A stretch of DNA of 35,644 nt from a virus. Made by a program: the position numbers and the translations under genes. This document shows, piece by piece, positions 28,119 through 35,644 of this stretch. Every line of letters starts with the position of its first letter. Within the stretch, counting starts at the first letter, position 1. Below the pieces are notes generated by a model, which saw only the letters and a program-made list of their open reading frames with translations, made no database searches and was not told the origin of the DNA. The stretch spans positions 1 through 35,644 of IMG/VR virus record IMGVR_UViG_3300048597_000092. One strand, given 5' to 3'.

Positions 28119-28148
28119 TCGACGCCGTGGAACACTGGTTCCATGGCG
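28109..28148 (+). promoter_or_regulatory. -1 programmed frameshift signal (slippery site and stem)
   Basis: The heptamer AAAAAAC at 28109-28115 is read in the zero frame as A-AAA-AAC, with the TGA stop next. After a 7-nt spacer an 11-bp stem forms between 28123-28133 and 28138-28148, with an ACTG loop and one G-T pair. Frames agree: G is in the 27747 frame and T lies in the -1 frame. Confidence 0.85.
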
Positions 28149-28456
28149 ATGGTCGACCTGATGCGGAACTGCTGGCCGATGCGAAGGCCTTCGGTGTGAT
28201 CCTGGCTGAGCCCGAGCCGGTTCAGTTCGTCGTCTGGCCGGAGAATGTCGCAGCGGTGCAGCTTTTCATCGACTGCCAGACGCAGTGGCGCACCACCGGC
28301 GCCGGTGTGATCGGGCTGGACTACTCGGTGGTGTTGGCCGTCGCTACCCTGAGTGGAGCTTCTGACCCTCTCAGTCTCCTGAGAGACATCCAGGTGATGG
28401 AGACGCGAGCGGTGGAACTGATCAACGCCGAGGCGAAGGAGGCGACGAAGGCATGA
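28115..28456 (+). CDS. T part of GT chaperone (made by -1 frameshift)
   Basis: This is 113 residues read after the slip, beginning LIDAVEHWFHGDGRPDAELL. The frame is open further upstream (from 28079), but no natural start is evident and the slippery site explains it. It contains AKAFGVILAEPEPVQF, VVWPENVAAVQLFIDCQTQW, GAGVIGLDYSVVLAVA and a last helix (METRAVELINAEAKEATK). The W-P-E-N and Q-W-R-x5-G-x-x-G-L-D-Y patterns resemble DUF1799-like proteins at this position in lambda-like phages. As part of GT it would recruit tail tube subunits to the tape measure. It overlaps the tape measure gene by ATGA. Confidence 0.8.
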   Translation: MIDAVEHWFHGDGRPDAELLADAKAFGVILAEPEPVQFVVWPENVAAVQLFIDCQTQWRTTGAGVIGLDYSVVLAVATLSGASDPLSLLRDIQVMETRAVELINAEAKEATKA

Positions 28457-31173
28457 ACCTCGACGCCGTTCTGCGCATCGCCGCGAAGGTCACCGGCACC
28501 GGTGCCGTCGAGCAGCTGAACAAGGCCCTGGGATCCGCCGAGCGCACGGCCGACCGGGCTAAGGGTGCGTTCAAGTCGGTCATCAGCTCCTCGTCGTGGC
28601 AAGCAGCAGCGGCCGCGGCCGCAGGCATCGGCACGGCGCTGGCGCTCAGCGCCAAGGCGGCAATCGACTTCGAGAGCTCGGTGGCGGAGGTGCGGAAGGT
28701 GATGGAGGGTCTGGATGACCCTCGGGCCCTGAGCGAGATCCGCGAGGAGATCCTGCAGCTGTCGCGGGAGATGCCGATCACGGCGCAGGGCTTTGCGCAG
28801 ATCTATGCCGCCGCCGGCCAGGCCGGCATCGCCCGGGGTGAGGTGCAGGCCTTCGCGCGGGATGTGGCGCGGATGTCGATCGCGTTCGGCATGACGGCAG
28901 AGGAGGCCGGCCGGTCGATGGCGGCCATGCGATCGGCCCTCGGCCTCACCCAGCCGGAGGTGGTGAGCCTTGCTGATGCGATCAACTTCCTGGGCAACAA
29001 CATGGGGGCGACCGAGCCCCAGATCGTCGAGTTCCTCGAGCGGGCTGGTGCCATGGGGCGCCTGGCGGGCATGGCGGCGGAACAGACCGCGGCTTTCGGC
29101 GCCACGATGCTGAGCATGGGGACGGGGGCGGAGGTGGCCGCCACCAGCTTCAACAACCTCATCCGCGGCCTCTCCCGGGGCGCGAGCATGACGGACCGGC
29201 AGGAATCGGCTCTGCAGCGGCTGGGGCTGGCGTCGCGCACCGTGGCCAGCGGCCAGGCCGAGCTCACCGCCGCCATTCAGCGGGGCAGCGACCGGCGACT
29301 GGAGATCATCCAGGACGAGAGCGACCGGCAGCAGGATGAGCTGCGCCGCCGTTACCGCCGCCAGCTGCAGCTGTTCGAGGATCAGTGGGACGACGAGACC
29401 GAGGCCTACACCGACGCCCTGCGCGACCAGGCGGATGCGCAGATCAAGGCGCTGCAGCGGCAGGCGGAGGATCGGATCAAGATCCTGCAGAAACAGGCTG
29501 GTGATAATGACGAATGGCTGGACGCGCAGACTGATGCCGTGCGTGATCAGCTTGAGGTTGAGATCGATTTGATTCGTGATGCGACCGACCGCCGGCTGAA
29601 GCTGCAGCAACGCGCCGATCGAGATCGAAGGCAGCAGGTACGCGATGGCCTTGACGCTCAGATGGACGACGAATTGAAGGCGCTGGAGCGGATGAATAAA
29701 CAGCGGGTGGAGGCAGAGAAGGCCGGCACCAAGGAAGCACTGGATGCAGCGAAGGCGGTAGCGGAGCAGGGCGGCAGTGAGGCAGGACGCAACCTGGCGA
29801 AGCGACTGCAGGATGATGCACTCGGCACGATCCGCGACGTGTTCGCCCGGATTCGTGGCCTGGCGGCGGAGGAGCGGATCAGCGTCATCTCCGACCTGTT
29901 CGGTGATGAGACCCGGGGACTGGCGCCGCTGATCAACAACATGGGCGAGCTCGAGCGGGCCCTGGGGCTGGTGGGCGACAAGACGAAGTACGCCGGCTCG
30001 ATGCAGCAGGAGTTCGAGCGGCGGGCGGCGACGACGGCGAACAGGATCCAGCTCCTGAAGAACAGCGTGGTGCCGCTGCAGGTGGCGATCGGTGAAGGGC
30101 TGCTGCCGGTCATCAATGGCCTGACGGCTGCCATGCCTCCGCTCATTGGGGCGATCACCAAGTGGCTGGCGGCGAACCCTGCGTTGGCTCAGGGGCTGTC
30201 GTTGGTGGCCGCTGCGATCGCTGGCCTTGTCGCTGCTTTGCCGGCCATCTCCAGCATCGCCACCATCCTTGCGGCCCCCGGCGTGGCGGCTGGGCTGACG
30301 GCGATGGCGGCCGGCTTTGCCCTGATCGCCGTGAAGGCGGTGATCGTGGCCGGTGCCGTGGCCGGCATCTCCTACGCCTTCATGCGCGCCTGGGAGAGCT
30401 TCGCCTGGTTCCGCGACAACATCATCGCTGGGCTGGGGAGTCTGGGCGAGGCGTGGAAAGGATTCTTCCTGATGATCAGCGGTATCCTTCAGGGTGATGG
30501 AGCGAAGATTCAGCAGGGCTTCATTGATATGTGGTTCAACATCGGGAAGTCGATGCGGGCCGCGTTGAACATCCTGGTGAATGTGATGCGGGAGACGTTC
30601 AACTGGGTGGTGCGGCAGGTGGCTGAAATGCCCCGCAGGGTGGCCAGCGGTGCGCTTGCGATCGGCCGAGGGATCGGCAATGGCATCGCCAGCGCGGTGC
30701 GAAGCATCTTCGGCGGGATGATGCGGTGGATGGCGGACCGCATCAACTGGATGGCGGAGCAGGTGAACCGGCTGATTCGGAAAATCAATCGCACGACCGG
30801 ATCGAAAATCGGTGAGCTCGGCCAGATTCAAGTCCCCGCCTTCGCCCAGGGCGGTTTCGTCACTGGCCCCACGGTGGGCCTGATCGGCGAGGCGGGCCGG
30901 GAGTACGTGGTGCCGGAGGCGAAGGCGCCCCAGTTCGCCAACAACATCATCGCCGGCCGCCGCGGGGCCGCGGCGATCCCCACCGGCACCAGCGGCGGAT
31001 CGGGTGGGGGGTCGGTGTCGATCAACATCACCACCGGCCCGGTGATGCAAGACGCCAGCGGCCAGCGGTGGATGACGATCGAAGACGGCGAGCGGATGGT
31101 GCGCGAGGCGGCGGCCCAGGTGCTGCGAACCCAGCGAACGCCGGGCGGGCGGTACGCCTCGGGGGTGCGATAG
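28453..31173 (+). CDS. Tape measure protein (TP901 type)
   Basis: A 906-residue protein from ATG 28453 (ATGA overlap). Residues about 60-260 match the TP901 core: AAIDFESSVAEVRKVMEGLD, MPITAQGFAQIYAAAGQAGI, AFGMTAEEAGRSMAAMRSAL, and LEGAGAMGR-like FLERAGAMGRLAGMAAEQ. A charged coiled coil (about 275-440: DELRRRYRRQLQLFEDQWDD, DAQIKALQRQAEDRIKILQK) splits the family segment, which resumes with RISVISDLFGDETRGLAPLI. Hydrophobic helices (about 575-650) and a C-terminal region with GGFVTGPTVGLIGEAGREYV follow, the motif that closes many tape measures. At about 1.5 angstrom per residue it would set a tail near 130-140 nm. The membrane-like helices may form a channel at injection. Confidence 0.9.
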   Translation: MNLDAVLRIAAKVTGTGAVEQLNKALGSAERTADRAKGAFKSVISSSSWQAAAAAAAGIGTALALSAKAAIDFESSVAEVRKVMEGLDDPRALSEIREEILQLSREMPITAQGFAQIYAAAGQAGIARGEVQAFARDVARMSIAFGMTAEEAGRSMAAMRSALGLTQPEVVSLADAINFLGNNMGATEPQIVEFLERAGAMGRLAGMAAEQTAAFGATMLSMGTGAEVAATSFNNLIRGLSRGASMTDRQESALQRLGLASRTVASGQAELTAAIQRGSDRRLEIIQDESDRQQDELRRRYRRQLQLFEDQWDDETEAYTDALRDQADAQIKALQRQAEDRIKILQKQAGDNDEWLDAQTDAVRDQLEVEIDLIRDATDRRLKLQQRADRDRRQQVRDGLDAQMDDELKALERMNKQRVEAEKAGTKEALDAAKAVAEQGGSEAGRNLAKRLQDDALGTIRDVFARIRGLAAEERISVISDLFGDETRGLAPLINNMGELERALGLVGDKTKYAGSMQQEFERRAATTANRIQLLKNSVVPLQVAIGEGLLPVINGLTAAMPPLIGAITKWLAANPALAQGLSLVAAAIAGLVAALPAISSIATILAAPGVAAGLTAMAAGFALIAVKAVIVAGAVAGISYAFMRAWESFAWFRDNIIAGLGSLGEAWKGFFLMISGILQGDGAKIQQGFIDMWFNIGKSMRAALNILVNVMRETFNWVVRQVAEMPRRVASGALAIGRGIGNGIASAVRSIFGGMMRWMADRINWMAEQVNRLIRKINRTTGSKIGELGQIQVPAFAQGGFVTGPTVGLIGEAGREYVVPEAKAPQFANNIIAGRRGAAAIPTGTSGGSGGGSVSINITTGPVMQDASGQRWMTIEDGERMVREAAAQVLRTQRTPGGRYASGVR

Positions 31174-31638
31174 GTGGCACGCGGTCAGGCCCAGTACCTG
31201 CGGATCTTCGATGAGGCCGCCGGCACGCTGCAGCGGTGGCAGAACTACTACATCAACGCCACCGTCACCTTCGATGGTGCTGCCTGGGCGTTCATGGGCT
31301 TCGACGTGGATGGCTTCACCGCCGGCCAGACCGGTGATGAGGGCGGCGTGTCGGTGACGCTGCCGGCCACGGCTTTCGTGGTGGACGTGGTGGCCGAAGC
31401 GCTGCGCAATGCCCGGCTGGTCGAGCTGACCATGTACGAGTTCGACACGCTGGACGGCAACAATGCACCGCAGGATGGCCAGGACCTGATCGCCAGCTAC
31501 GTGGGCGAAGTGGTGGCAGCGGGCGGGCCGTTTGAGTCGGTGAACCTGGAGCTCGGTAGCAGCCTGTCGCCGGTGGGTGCGCAGGTGCCGCCGCGGAAGT
31601 TCACCAGCCGCCTGGTCGGGGTGCCCTGCAAGCTATGA
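31174..31638 (+). CDS. Minor tail protein (M/L position)
   Basis: A 154-residue protein with a GTG start at 31174, immediately after the tape measure stop. It is mostly beta: QAQYLRIFDEAAGTLQRWQN, YYINATVTFDGAAWAFMGFD, a helix (FVVDVVAEALRNARLVELTM), YEFDTLDGNNAPQDGQDLIA, and SVNLELGSSLSPVGAQVPPR before a final Cys (VPCKL). Position and composition fit a distal tail or hub protein of the lambda M/L group. It has only one Cys, so it lacks the L-type iron-sulfur cluster. It overlaps the J-like gene by ATGA. Confidence 0.6.
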   Translation: MARGQAQYLRIFDEAAGTLQRWQNYYINATVTFDGAAWAFMGFDVDGFTAGQTGDEGGVSVTLPATAFVVDVVAEALRNARLVELTMYEFDTLDGNNAPQDGQDLIASYVGEVVAAGGPFESVNLELGSSLSPVGAQVPPRKFTSRLVGVPCKL

Positions 31639-33788
31639 GCATCCTCGGCAGCGACCCGTTCGACACGCTCCTGTATCAGCAGGGGCTGATTGGCCCGCCA
31701 CTGGTTGAGGGTGGCGCGAGTGGTGCGGATGATCTGGATGTAGCGCAACGGTCGCTGACGATCGGTGAGGTGGTGCCGATCGTGTTCTGCCGCCGGGTGG
31801 GTGAGATCGGTGGGGTGCTGATCAGTCCACCGGCAAGCGAGGCGCGGTTCGAGAATGACACCAGCAATGCGGTGACCGCCAGCTACCACGTGGTGCTGAG
31901 CGAAGGCCAGCTGCCTGGGATCCAGGTGCGCGATGTGTTCCAGCGGTCGTGCCGGGTGGGGTCGTTCATGCAGACCTACGGGCGTCGTGCTGGGCCGTGG
32001 CTGCCTGGGAACTTCATCGTGCCGAGGGCAGGCTTCACCAAGCCGGAATGCCCGTACTACTGCGGCACCGGCGGCACCTACGAGGACCTGACCACCGGCA
32101 GCTATGTGATCGCTGGTGTGCCCGATGGCGACACCCGATGGGACCGTCAGATCCACCTGTTCTGCCGCGGTGGGATGCAGGTCACCCGGCTGCTGGATGC
32201 CACCTATGGGCCCAGCAACAACGTGGCCGACCTGGTGCTCTACCTGCTGCGGAAGACCAGCCGGATTCCTGAAGCGTTGATTGATCTGGATTCGCTCGAG
32301 GCCGCGGCTGCGTTCACCGATGGGCTGGGCCTGTGGTTCAACGGTGAGCTGAAGGAGTCCACCAACATGGAGGACTTCCTGGCCAGCTACGGGCGGGACT
32401 TCCTGCTGACCAAGACCAAGCGCGACGGGAAGACCGGCGTGCGTCCGCTGCTGCCGGTGACTGCAGAGAACGAGATCGACGTGGGGCCGATTGTGCCGGT
32501 GTACCGGTTCACCGAGAACCACATCATCCCTGGGTCGTTCGAGATCAGCTTCGTCCCGCTGGCAGACCGGAAGCCGTTCGTCGCGCTCATGCTGTGGCGG
32601 CAGCAGCCGACTGACGACATCGGCATCATCCGCACGACCGAGGTGCGCTACGCCGGCACCGCACCTGATGGGCCGTTCGAGCAGCACGACCTGTCGAAGT
32701 TCTGCGCCTCGGAGAACCACGCCGTGAAGGCCGGCGCGTACCGGGTGGCGAAGCGCCGCTACGTGAGCCACACGCTGCGCATCAAGGTGCGCCCCGGGTC
32801 GTTCAACACGACTCTGGCCCAGGGTGATGTGGTGCAGGTGAGGTTGCAGCGGATCGCGTCCAACGCTCCCGCGGGAGAGCACAACTACCTGTACGAGGTG
32901 GACCGGATCGGGAAATCGAGGACGGGTGAGGTGAGCCTCGACCTGATCCACTTCCCGGTGGACGATCAGGGCCGCAGCCTAGTGGCGCTGGATGTTGCTG
33001 CAGCAGTGGGTGGCGGGATCCTGCTGAGCACCGGGAAGAGCGGCACCAGCTGTGATGTGAACAGCAGCACGGACGAGACGGTGCCGGCAGACGACAGCCT
33101 GGACCCGAGCGAATGGGATCTGCCTGGTGATGATGCGTTCGATGTGACGCTGCCTGATACGGACTTCGGCACTGGAGGCTTTGACGATGGTGGTGGTGGC
33201 GATGGTGGCGGCGAAGGCAACCCGAGCGAGCCGCTGGATGATCAGGATGATGCGCCGCCGCATGAAACGACGCCCCCCGGTGAGGTGCCACGGACTGGGG
33301 TGGGACTCAACCCCGGCGCCGGCCCTTGCGGCGGCGATCCGAAAACCGTCAAGTGGTACAAGAACGGCCAGCTCCTCAGCACGCACACCTACCCAGGTGG
33401 TGGTGGCAGCCCGGTCGTCACCTACGAATCTGGGGCATCACGGCCGACTTGGCTTGGCCCAATTCGTGATGCCGTGCCGATCATCACCGACGAAGACACC
33501 GGCGACACTTACACATCGGAGGTTGAGTGTGAAGATGGTAGGCTGTTTGGCCGCCAGAGTTTCGTTCAGCCTGATGTGTTGGAGCGCAGATACATTTTCA
33601 GTTACGACAGGGGCCCCGGCACGCCAACAGAAGACGGAAGATACGTGAGTGTTGGTCGTCCCCCTTACTTTGGGATCGGACCGGACGGGGCCACTCTTAT
33701 ATTTGTGTACGACGGATCAAGATACTTTGTCGGTGCTGGAGGACCTGTTATTGAAAACTTGTCGGTCGATATTGAGCCAACACCATGA
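31635..33788 (+). CDS. Tail tip / host-specificity protein, J-like
   Basis: A 717-residue protein from ATG 31635 (ATGA overlap). The first about 480 residues fit the J/TipJ region: SLTIGEVVPIVFCRRVGEIG, VVLSEGQLPGIQVRDVFQRS, NMEDFLASYGRDFLLTKTKR, GSFEISFVPLADRKP, and AYRVAKRRYVSHTLRIKVRP then TLAQGDVVQVRLQ. An acidic, Gly-rich linker (about 495-560: FGTGGFDDGGGGDGGGEG) leads to a beta-rich C-terminus (TVKWYKNGQLLSTHTYPGGG, then RRYIFSYDRGPGTPTEDGRY) with lower GC in the last 300 bases. The hub and exposed receptor part are thus joined by a flexible linker. It is shorter than lambda J (1132). Confidence 0.75.
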   Translation: MSILGSDPFDTLLYQQGLIGPPLVEGGASGADDLDVAQRSLTIGEVVPIVFCRRVGEIGGVLISPPASEARFENDTSNAVTASYHVVLSEGQLPGIQVRDVFQRSCRVGSFMQTYGRRAGPWLPGNFIVPRAGFTKPECPYYCGTGGTYEDLTTGSYVIAGVPDGDTRWDRQIHLFCRGGMQVTRLLDATYGPSNNVADLVLYLLRKTSRIPEALIDLDSLEAAAAFTDGLGLWFNGELKESTNMEDFLASYGRDFLLTKTKRDGKTGVRPLLPVTAENEIDVGPIVPVYRFTENHIIPGSFEISFVPLADRKPFVALMLWRQQPTDDIGIIRTTEVRYAGTAPDGPFEQHDLSKFCASENHAVKAGAYRVAKRRYVSHTLRIKVRPGSFNTTLAQGDVVQVRLQRIASNAPAGEHNYLYEVDRIGKSRTGEVSLDLIHFPVDDQGRSLVALDVAAAVGGGILLSTGKSGTSCDVNSSTDETVPADDSLDPSEWDLPGDDAFDVTLPDTDFGTGGFDDGGGGDGGGEGNPSEPLDDQDDAPPHETTPPGEVPRTGVGLNPGAGPCGGDPKTVKWYKNGQLLSTHTYPGGGGSPVVTYESGASRPTWLGPIRDAVPIITDEDTGDTYTSEVECEDGRLFGRQSFVQPDVLERRYIFSYDRGPGTPTEDGRYVSVGRPPYFGIGPDGATLIFVYDGSRYFVGAGGPVIENLSVDIEPTP

Positions 33789-34804
33789 CGACATTCCCCG
33801 CGCTCATCCCATCCACCCGCACCTATTCGGCTGGCGAGTATCCGAACACGGCGCATCCGTTGCTGAGCGGTTCGGAGATTCGAGTGCGACACTCCAATAC
33901 CGTGCTCGGCGTGCGGCTGCGTCTGACATTTGTGGCAGTCACGTCGGAGGATCTGCTGGCAGTGCGGAACCACTACAACGGTCGCCGGGGTGGGTTCCTG
34001 CCATTTGCCATCCCTGACGAGATCCTCAGCGGTGTTGAGACGCCGGCCGACTTCACGCCAGCAGAACATCAGTGGCGCTACGCCAGTCGGCCACGGGTGG
34101 TAGACGTGCCCATCGCTGGGGCCACGCCGACGAACCGGCATGACCTAGTGGTGGAGCTGGAGACAGTGCCGCCGGAGAACACGATTGTGGCAGGCGCGCG
34201 AATCACAGTGCAGTCATTACTACAAGCGGGCAGCCCAGATCGTGGGGCACTGATTAGTGCATTCGCCTACATTGAATCAGGGTTGGCGGCGGCGGTGGAT
34301 GAAGCCTATGCGCTAGGCGCGCTGCTGGATGCTGATGTGACGCTTCAGGCTGGGGATGCAACCGCAGAATCGGCTAGCAGCATTGATGTTTCTGCCATTA
34401 CATACACTCAGAGCAGTGTGTTCCCTGGCAACGCGGCTGCAACAAATGCCGGCATGACCAACGGAGTTTTTGCAGAGACCACGCAAACTGGAACCAACAT
34501 CACCGCCCCTGCTTGGGTCCAGATGGATCTGGGCGACGTTTTTCCTGTTGCTACCATCTACGTGGGGACAGACTTTAGCAACACATTGGCCGGGGGCTGG
34601 GGCACTATCTACACCGAAGGCGCGGTCATTGAACACTCTATGGACGCATCAACGTGGACATCTGTCGCCACTGTTGGCACATTCACAACAGGGATCCAGA
34701 CGTTCTCGGTTTCGTTCAACGCAAGATACATAAGAATCCGCAGAGGCACTAATTTTATCTCTGATTACGTTTGCGTCACCGAGTTCTACGCCACCTCGGC
34801 GTAG
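33785..34804 (+). CDS. Tail protein with C-terminal discoidin (F5/8C-like) domain
   Basis: A 339-residue protein from ATG 33785 (ATGA overlap). Residues 1-120 (TFPALIPSTRTYSAGEYPN, then LLAVRNHYNGRRGGFLPFAI) are a tail domain that recurs in the gene at 35263. A middle region (about 150-195) holds a helix (RGALISAFAYIESGLAAAVD). Residues 205-339 look like a discoidin lectin: SSVFPGNAAATNAGMTNGVF, PAWVQMDLGDVFPVATIYVG, AVIEHSMDASTWTSVATVG and FSVSFNARYIRIRRGTN. Discoidin domains bind carbohydrates or lipids, so this is a likely receptor-binding or surface-docking part. GC falls in the lectin part. Confidence 0.7.
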   Translation: MTTFPALIPSTRTYSAGEYPNTAHPLLSGSEIRVRHSNTVLGVRLRLTFVAVTSEDLLAVRNHYNGRRGGFLPFAIPDEILSGVETPADFTPAEHQWRYASRPRVVDVPIAGATPTNRHDLVVELETVPPENTIVAGARITVQSLLQAGSPDRGALISAFAYIESGLAAAVDEAYALGALLDADVTLQAGDATAESASSIDVSAITYTQSSVFPGNAAATNAGMTNGVFAETTQTGTNITAPAWVQMDLGDVFPVATIYVGTDFSNTLAGGWGTIYTEGAVIEHSMDASTWTSVATVGTFTTGIQTFSVSFNARYIRIRRGTNFISDYVCVTEFYATSA

Positions 34805-34835
34805 GTACACAGACTGACCCTATCGCTCTCGCTCT

Positions 34836-35261
34836 ATGGCCTCCTTTATCTACCTGTCGTTCTTCGAGGATCAGGCCAAGGGCCAGATCGATACCGACAC
34901 TGACACCTACAGAATGATGTTGGTGTCGAGCAGCTACACACCGAACCAAGACACGCACACCAGGCGGTCGGACATCACCAACGAGATCAGCGGCACCGGA
35001 TACACGGCAGGGGGCCCCACCTGTACCGTCACGCTGACGAAGAACGCCACGACCAACCGGATCGTCTACACCTTCGGCGGCATTGCTCTGCCCACCTCAA
35101 CGCTGACCGGTCGCCGTGGCATCGTGTACAAGTCCCGAGGCGGCGCCAGCAGCGCCGATGAGCTGGTGTTCTGCAATGACTTCGGGGCCAACATTGTCAC
35201 CTCGGCGCAGACGTTCACCGTGGCGCCGAGCGTGATCGAGATCGCTGTGCCGGCGCCCTGA
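34836..35261 (+). CDS. Tail-associated beta-rich protein
   Basis: A 141-residue protein from ATG 34836, 31 bp after the preceding gene. The sequence FIYLSFFEDQAKGQIDTDTD, then YRMMLVSSSYTPNQDTHTRR, SDITNEISGTGYTAGGPTCT, a strand (RIVYTFGGIALPTSTL), GRRGIVYKSRGGASSADELV and FCNDFGANIVTSAQTFTV is typical of a common family of distal tail proteins with the THTRRSD and SGTGYTAGG turns. Beta-only content suggests a trimeric or ring-forming spike or baseplate part. The two flanking genes share an N-terminal domain, so this gene is set between paralogues. Confidence 0.65.
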   Translation: MASFIYLSFFEDQAKGQIDTDTDTYRMMLVSSSYTPNQDTHTRRSDITNEISGTGYTAGGPTCTVTLTKNATTNRIVYTFGGIALPTSTLTGRRGIVYKSRGGASSADELVFCNDFGANIVTSAQTFTVAPSVIEIAVPAP

Positions 35262-35262
35262 C

Positions 35263-35644
35263 GTGGCCATCTTCCCCACCCTCGAACCCAGCACCCGCAC
35301 TTATGACCTGGGGGACTTCACCATGTCCCGGGCCGATGGCTTTGGGGGTGGTGGTGTCCGTTTCCTCCATGGCGGTGATGATCCGATCGGCCATGACGCC
35401 ACGCTGACCTTTGAGCTCATCAGCGGCGCTGAGCTGGCCCTGATCCGCGACCACTACCGCGGCCAGGACGGCAGCCATGTCAGCTTCACCCTGCCGGCGA
35501 TCATCTGGCAGGGGCATCCCGAAGGCGGCATCCTCCCTGAGTTTGGCCGGTGGCGGTACACCGGGCCACCCGACGAGACGCACCTGAGCGGCGACATTTA
35601 CAACGTGAGCGTGGCGCTGCAGTACGTGGGCGCCAGCTTCACAT
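35263..35644 (+). CDS. Tail protein, paralogue of 33785, 3'-truncated by window
   Basis: A GTG at 35263, one base after the preceding stop, opens a frame still open at the window end. The visible 127 residues start VAIFPTLEPSTRTYDLGDF and continue GAELALIRDHYRGQDGSHVS, FTLPAIIWQGHPEGG and FGRWRYTGPPDETHL. This matches the first 120 residues of the product of 33785 (FP-x-L-x-PSTRTY, L-x-x-x-R-x-HY-x-G, WRY), so the two arose by duplication. A different C-terminal domain may follow beyond the window. Confidence 0.65.
   Translation, partial: MAIFPTLEPSTRTYDLGDFTMSRADGFGGGGVRFLHGGDDPIGHDATLTFELISGAELALIRDHYRGQDGSHVSFTLPAIIWQGHPEGGILPEFGRWRYTGPPDETHLSGDIYNVSVALQYVGASFT

Noticed and set aside
28079-28456. 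Independent start for the T chaperone at 28079
   Set aside because: The upstream part of that frame is only the shadow of G, and the slippery site with stem explains expression better.
28321-31050. A 909-codon leftward frame opposite the tape measure gene
   Set aside because: It is His/Arg/Pro-rich, has no domain or coupled start, and is a typical antisense shadow of a GC-rich gene with a well-supported product.
1-35644. CRISPR array, insertion sequence or integrase
   Set aside because: No regularly spaced long direct repeats, transposase motifs or recombinase active-site patterns were seen on either strand.

Overview
The window is about 35.6 kb of a high-GC, lambda-like siphovirus genome (free phage or prophage). 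The host is probably a cyanobacterium of the Synechococcus/Cyanobium type. The phage identity rests on an ordered set: terminase small and large subunits, W-like protein, portal, protease-capsid fusion, connector, tail terminator, tail tube, G/GT chaperones with a frameshift, tape measure and J-like tip. The host call is inference. It rests on the GC-rich composition, mostly SD-poor starts, a C-terminal tail like cyanobacterial PEP-CTERM sorting signals, and a sugar-dehydrogenase domain of a type common in cyanobacterial secreted proteins. No integrase, classical CI-type repressor, endolysin or tRNA was recognised, so the genome is probably incomplete here. The last gene certainly runs off the right end, and the first probably starts before the left end.

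Layout. (1) 1-2.7 kb: small accessory genes, most preceded by a recurring GC-rich hairpin 19-30 nt before the start codon, then a 0.5 kb control-like region. (2) 2.9-4.4 kb: a leftward cluster of five small genes including a ribbon-helix-helix (RHH) protein. A divergent promoter region with a 29-bp dyad separates it from a second RHH gene. (3) 4.4-8.6 kb: replication, with a primase-helicase, an iteron-rich origin-like segment and a RecB/Cas4-like nuclease. (4) 8.6-10.6 kb: a lower-GC pair made of a restriction-enzyme-like nuclease and a DUF3102-like DNA-binding protein behind several dyads. (5) 10.8-14.2 kb: a tightly coupled run of very small genes, three of them membrane microproteins missed by length cut-offs, ending in a tail-completion-like gene. 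(6) 14.2-20 kb: HNH endonuclease and DNA packaging. (7) 20-35.6 kb: head, neck and tail genes.

The genes work together as a long-tailed virion programme. The terminase packages DNA through the portal into a capsid matured by its own fused protease, and the tail is built around a 906-residue tape measure. A -1 frameshift signal (slippery A AAA AAC, 7-nt spacer, 11-bp stem) makes the G-GT chaperone pair.

The most unusual feature is the 1128-residue protein at 22479-25865. A normally about 100-residue FII-like head-tail connector is fused in frame to three Calx-beta domains, a PQQ-type glucose/sorbosone dehydrogenase beta-propeller and a LamG lectin domain. It would place a sugar-binding, possibly sugar-oxidising appendage on the neck of the virion. 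A discoidin domain on a tail protein and composition shifts in the distal parts of J and LamG suggest several exchangeable surface-binding modules.
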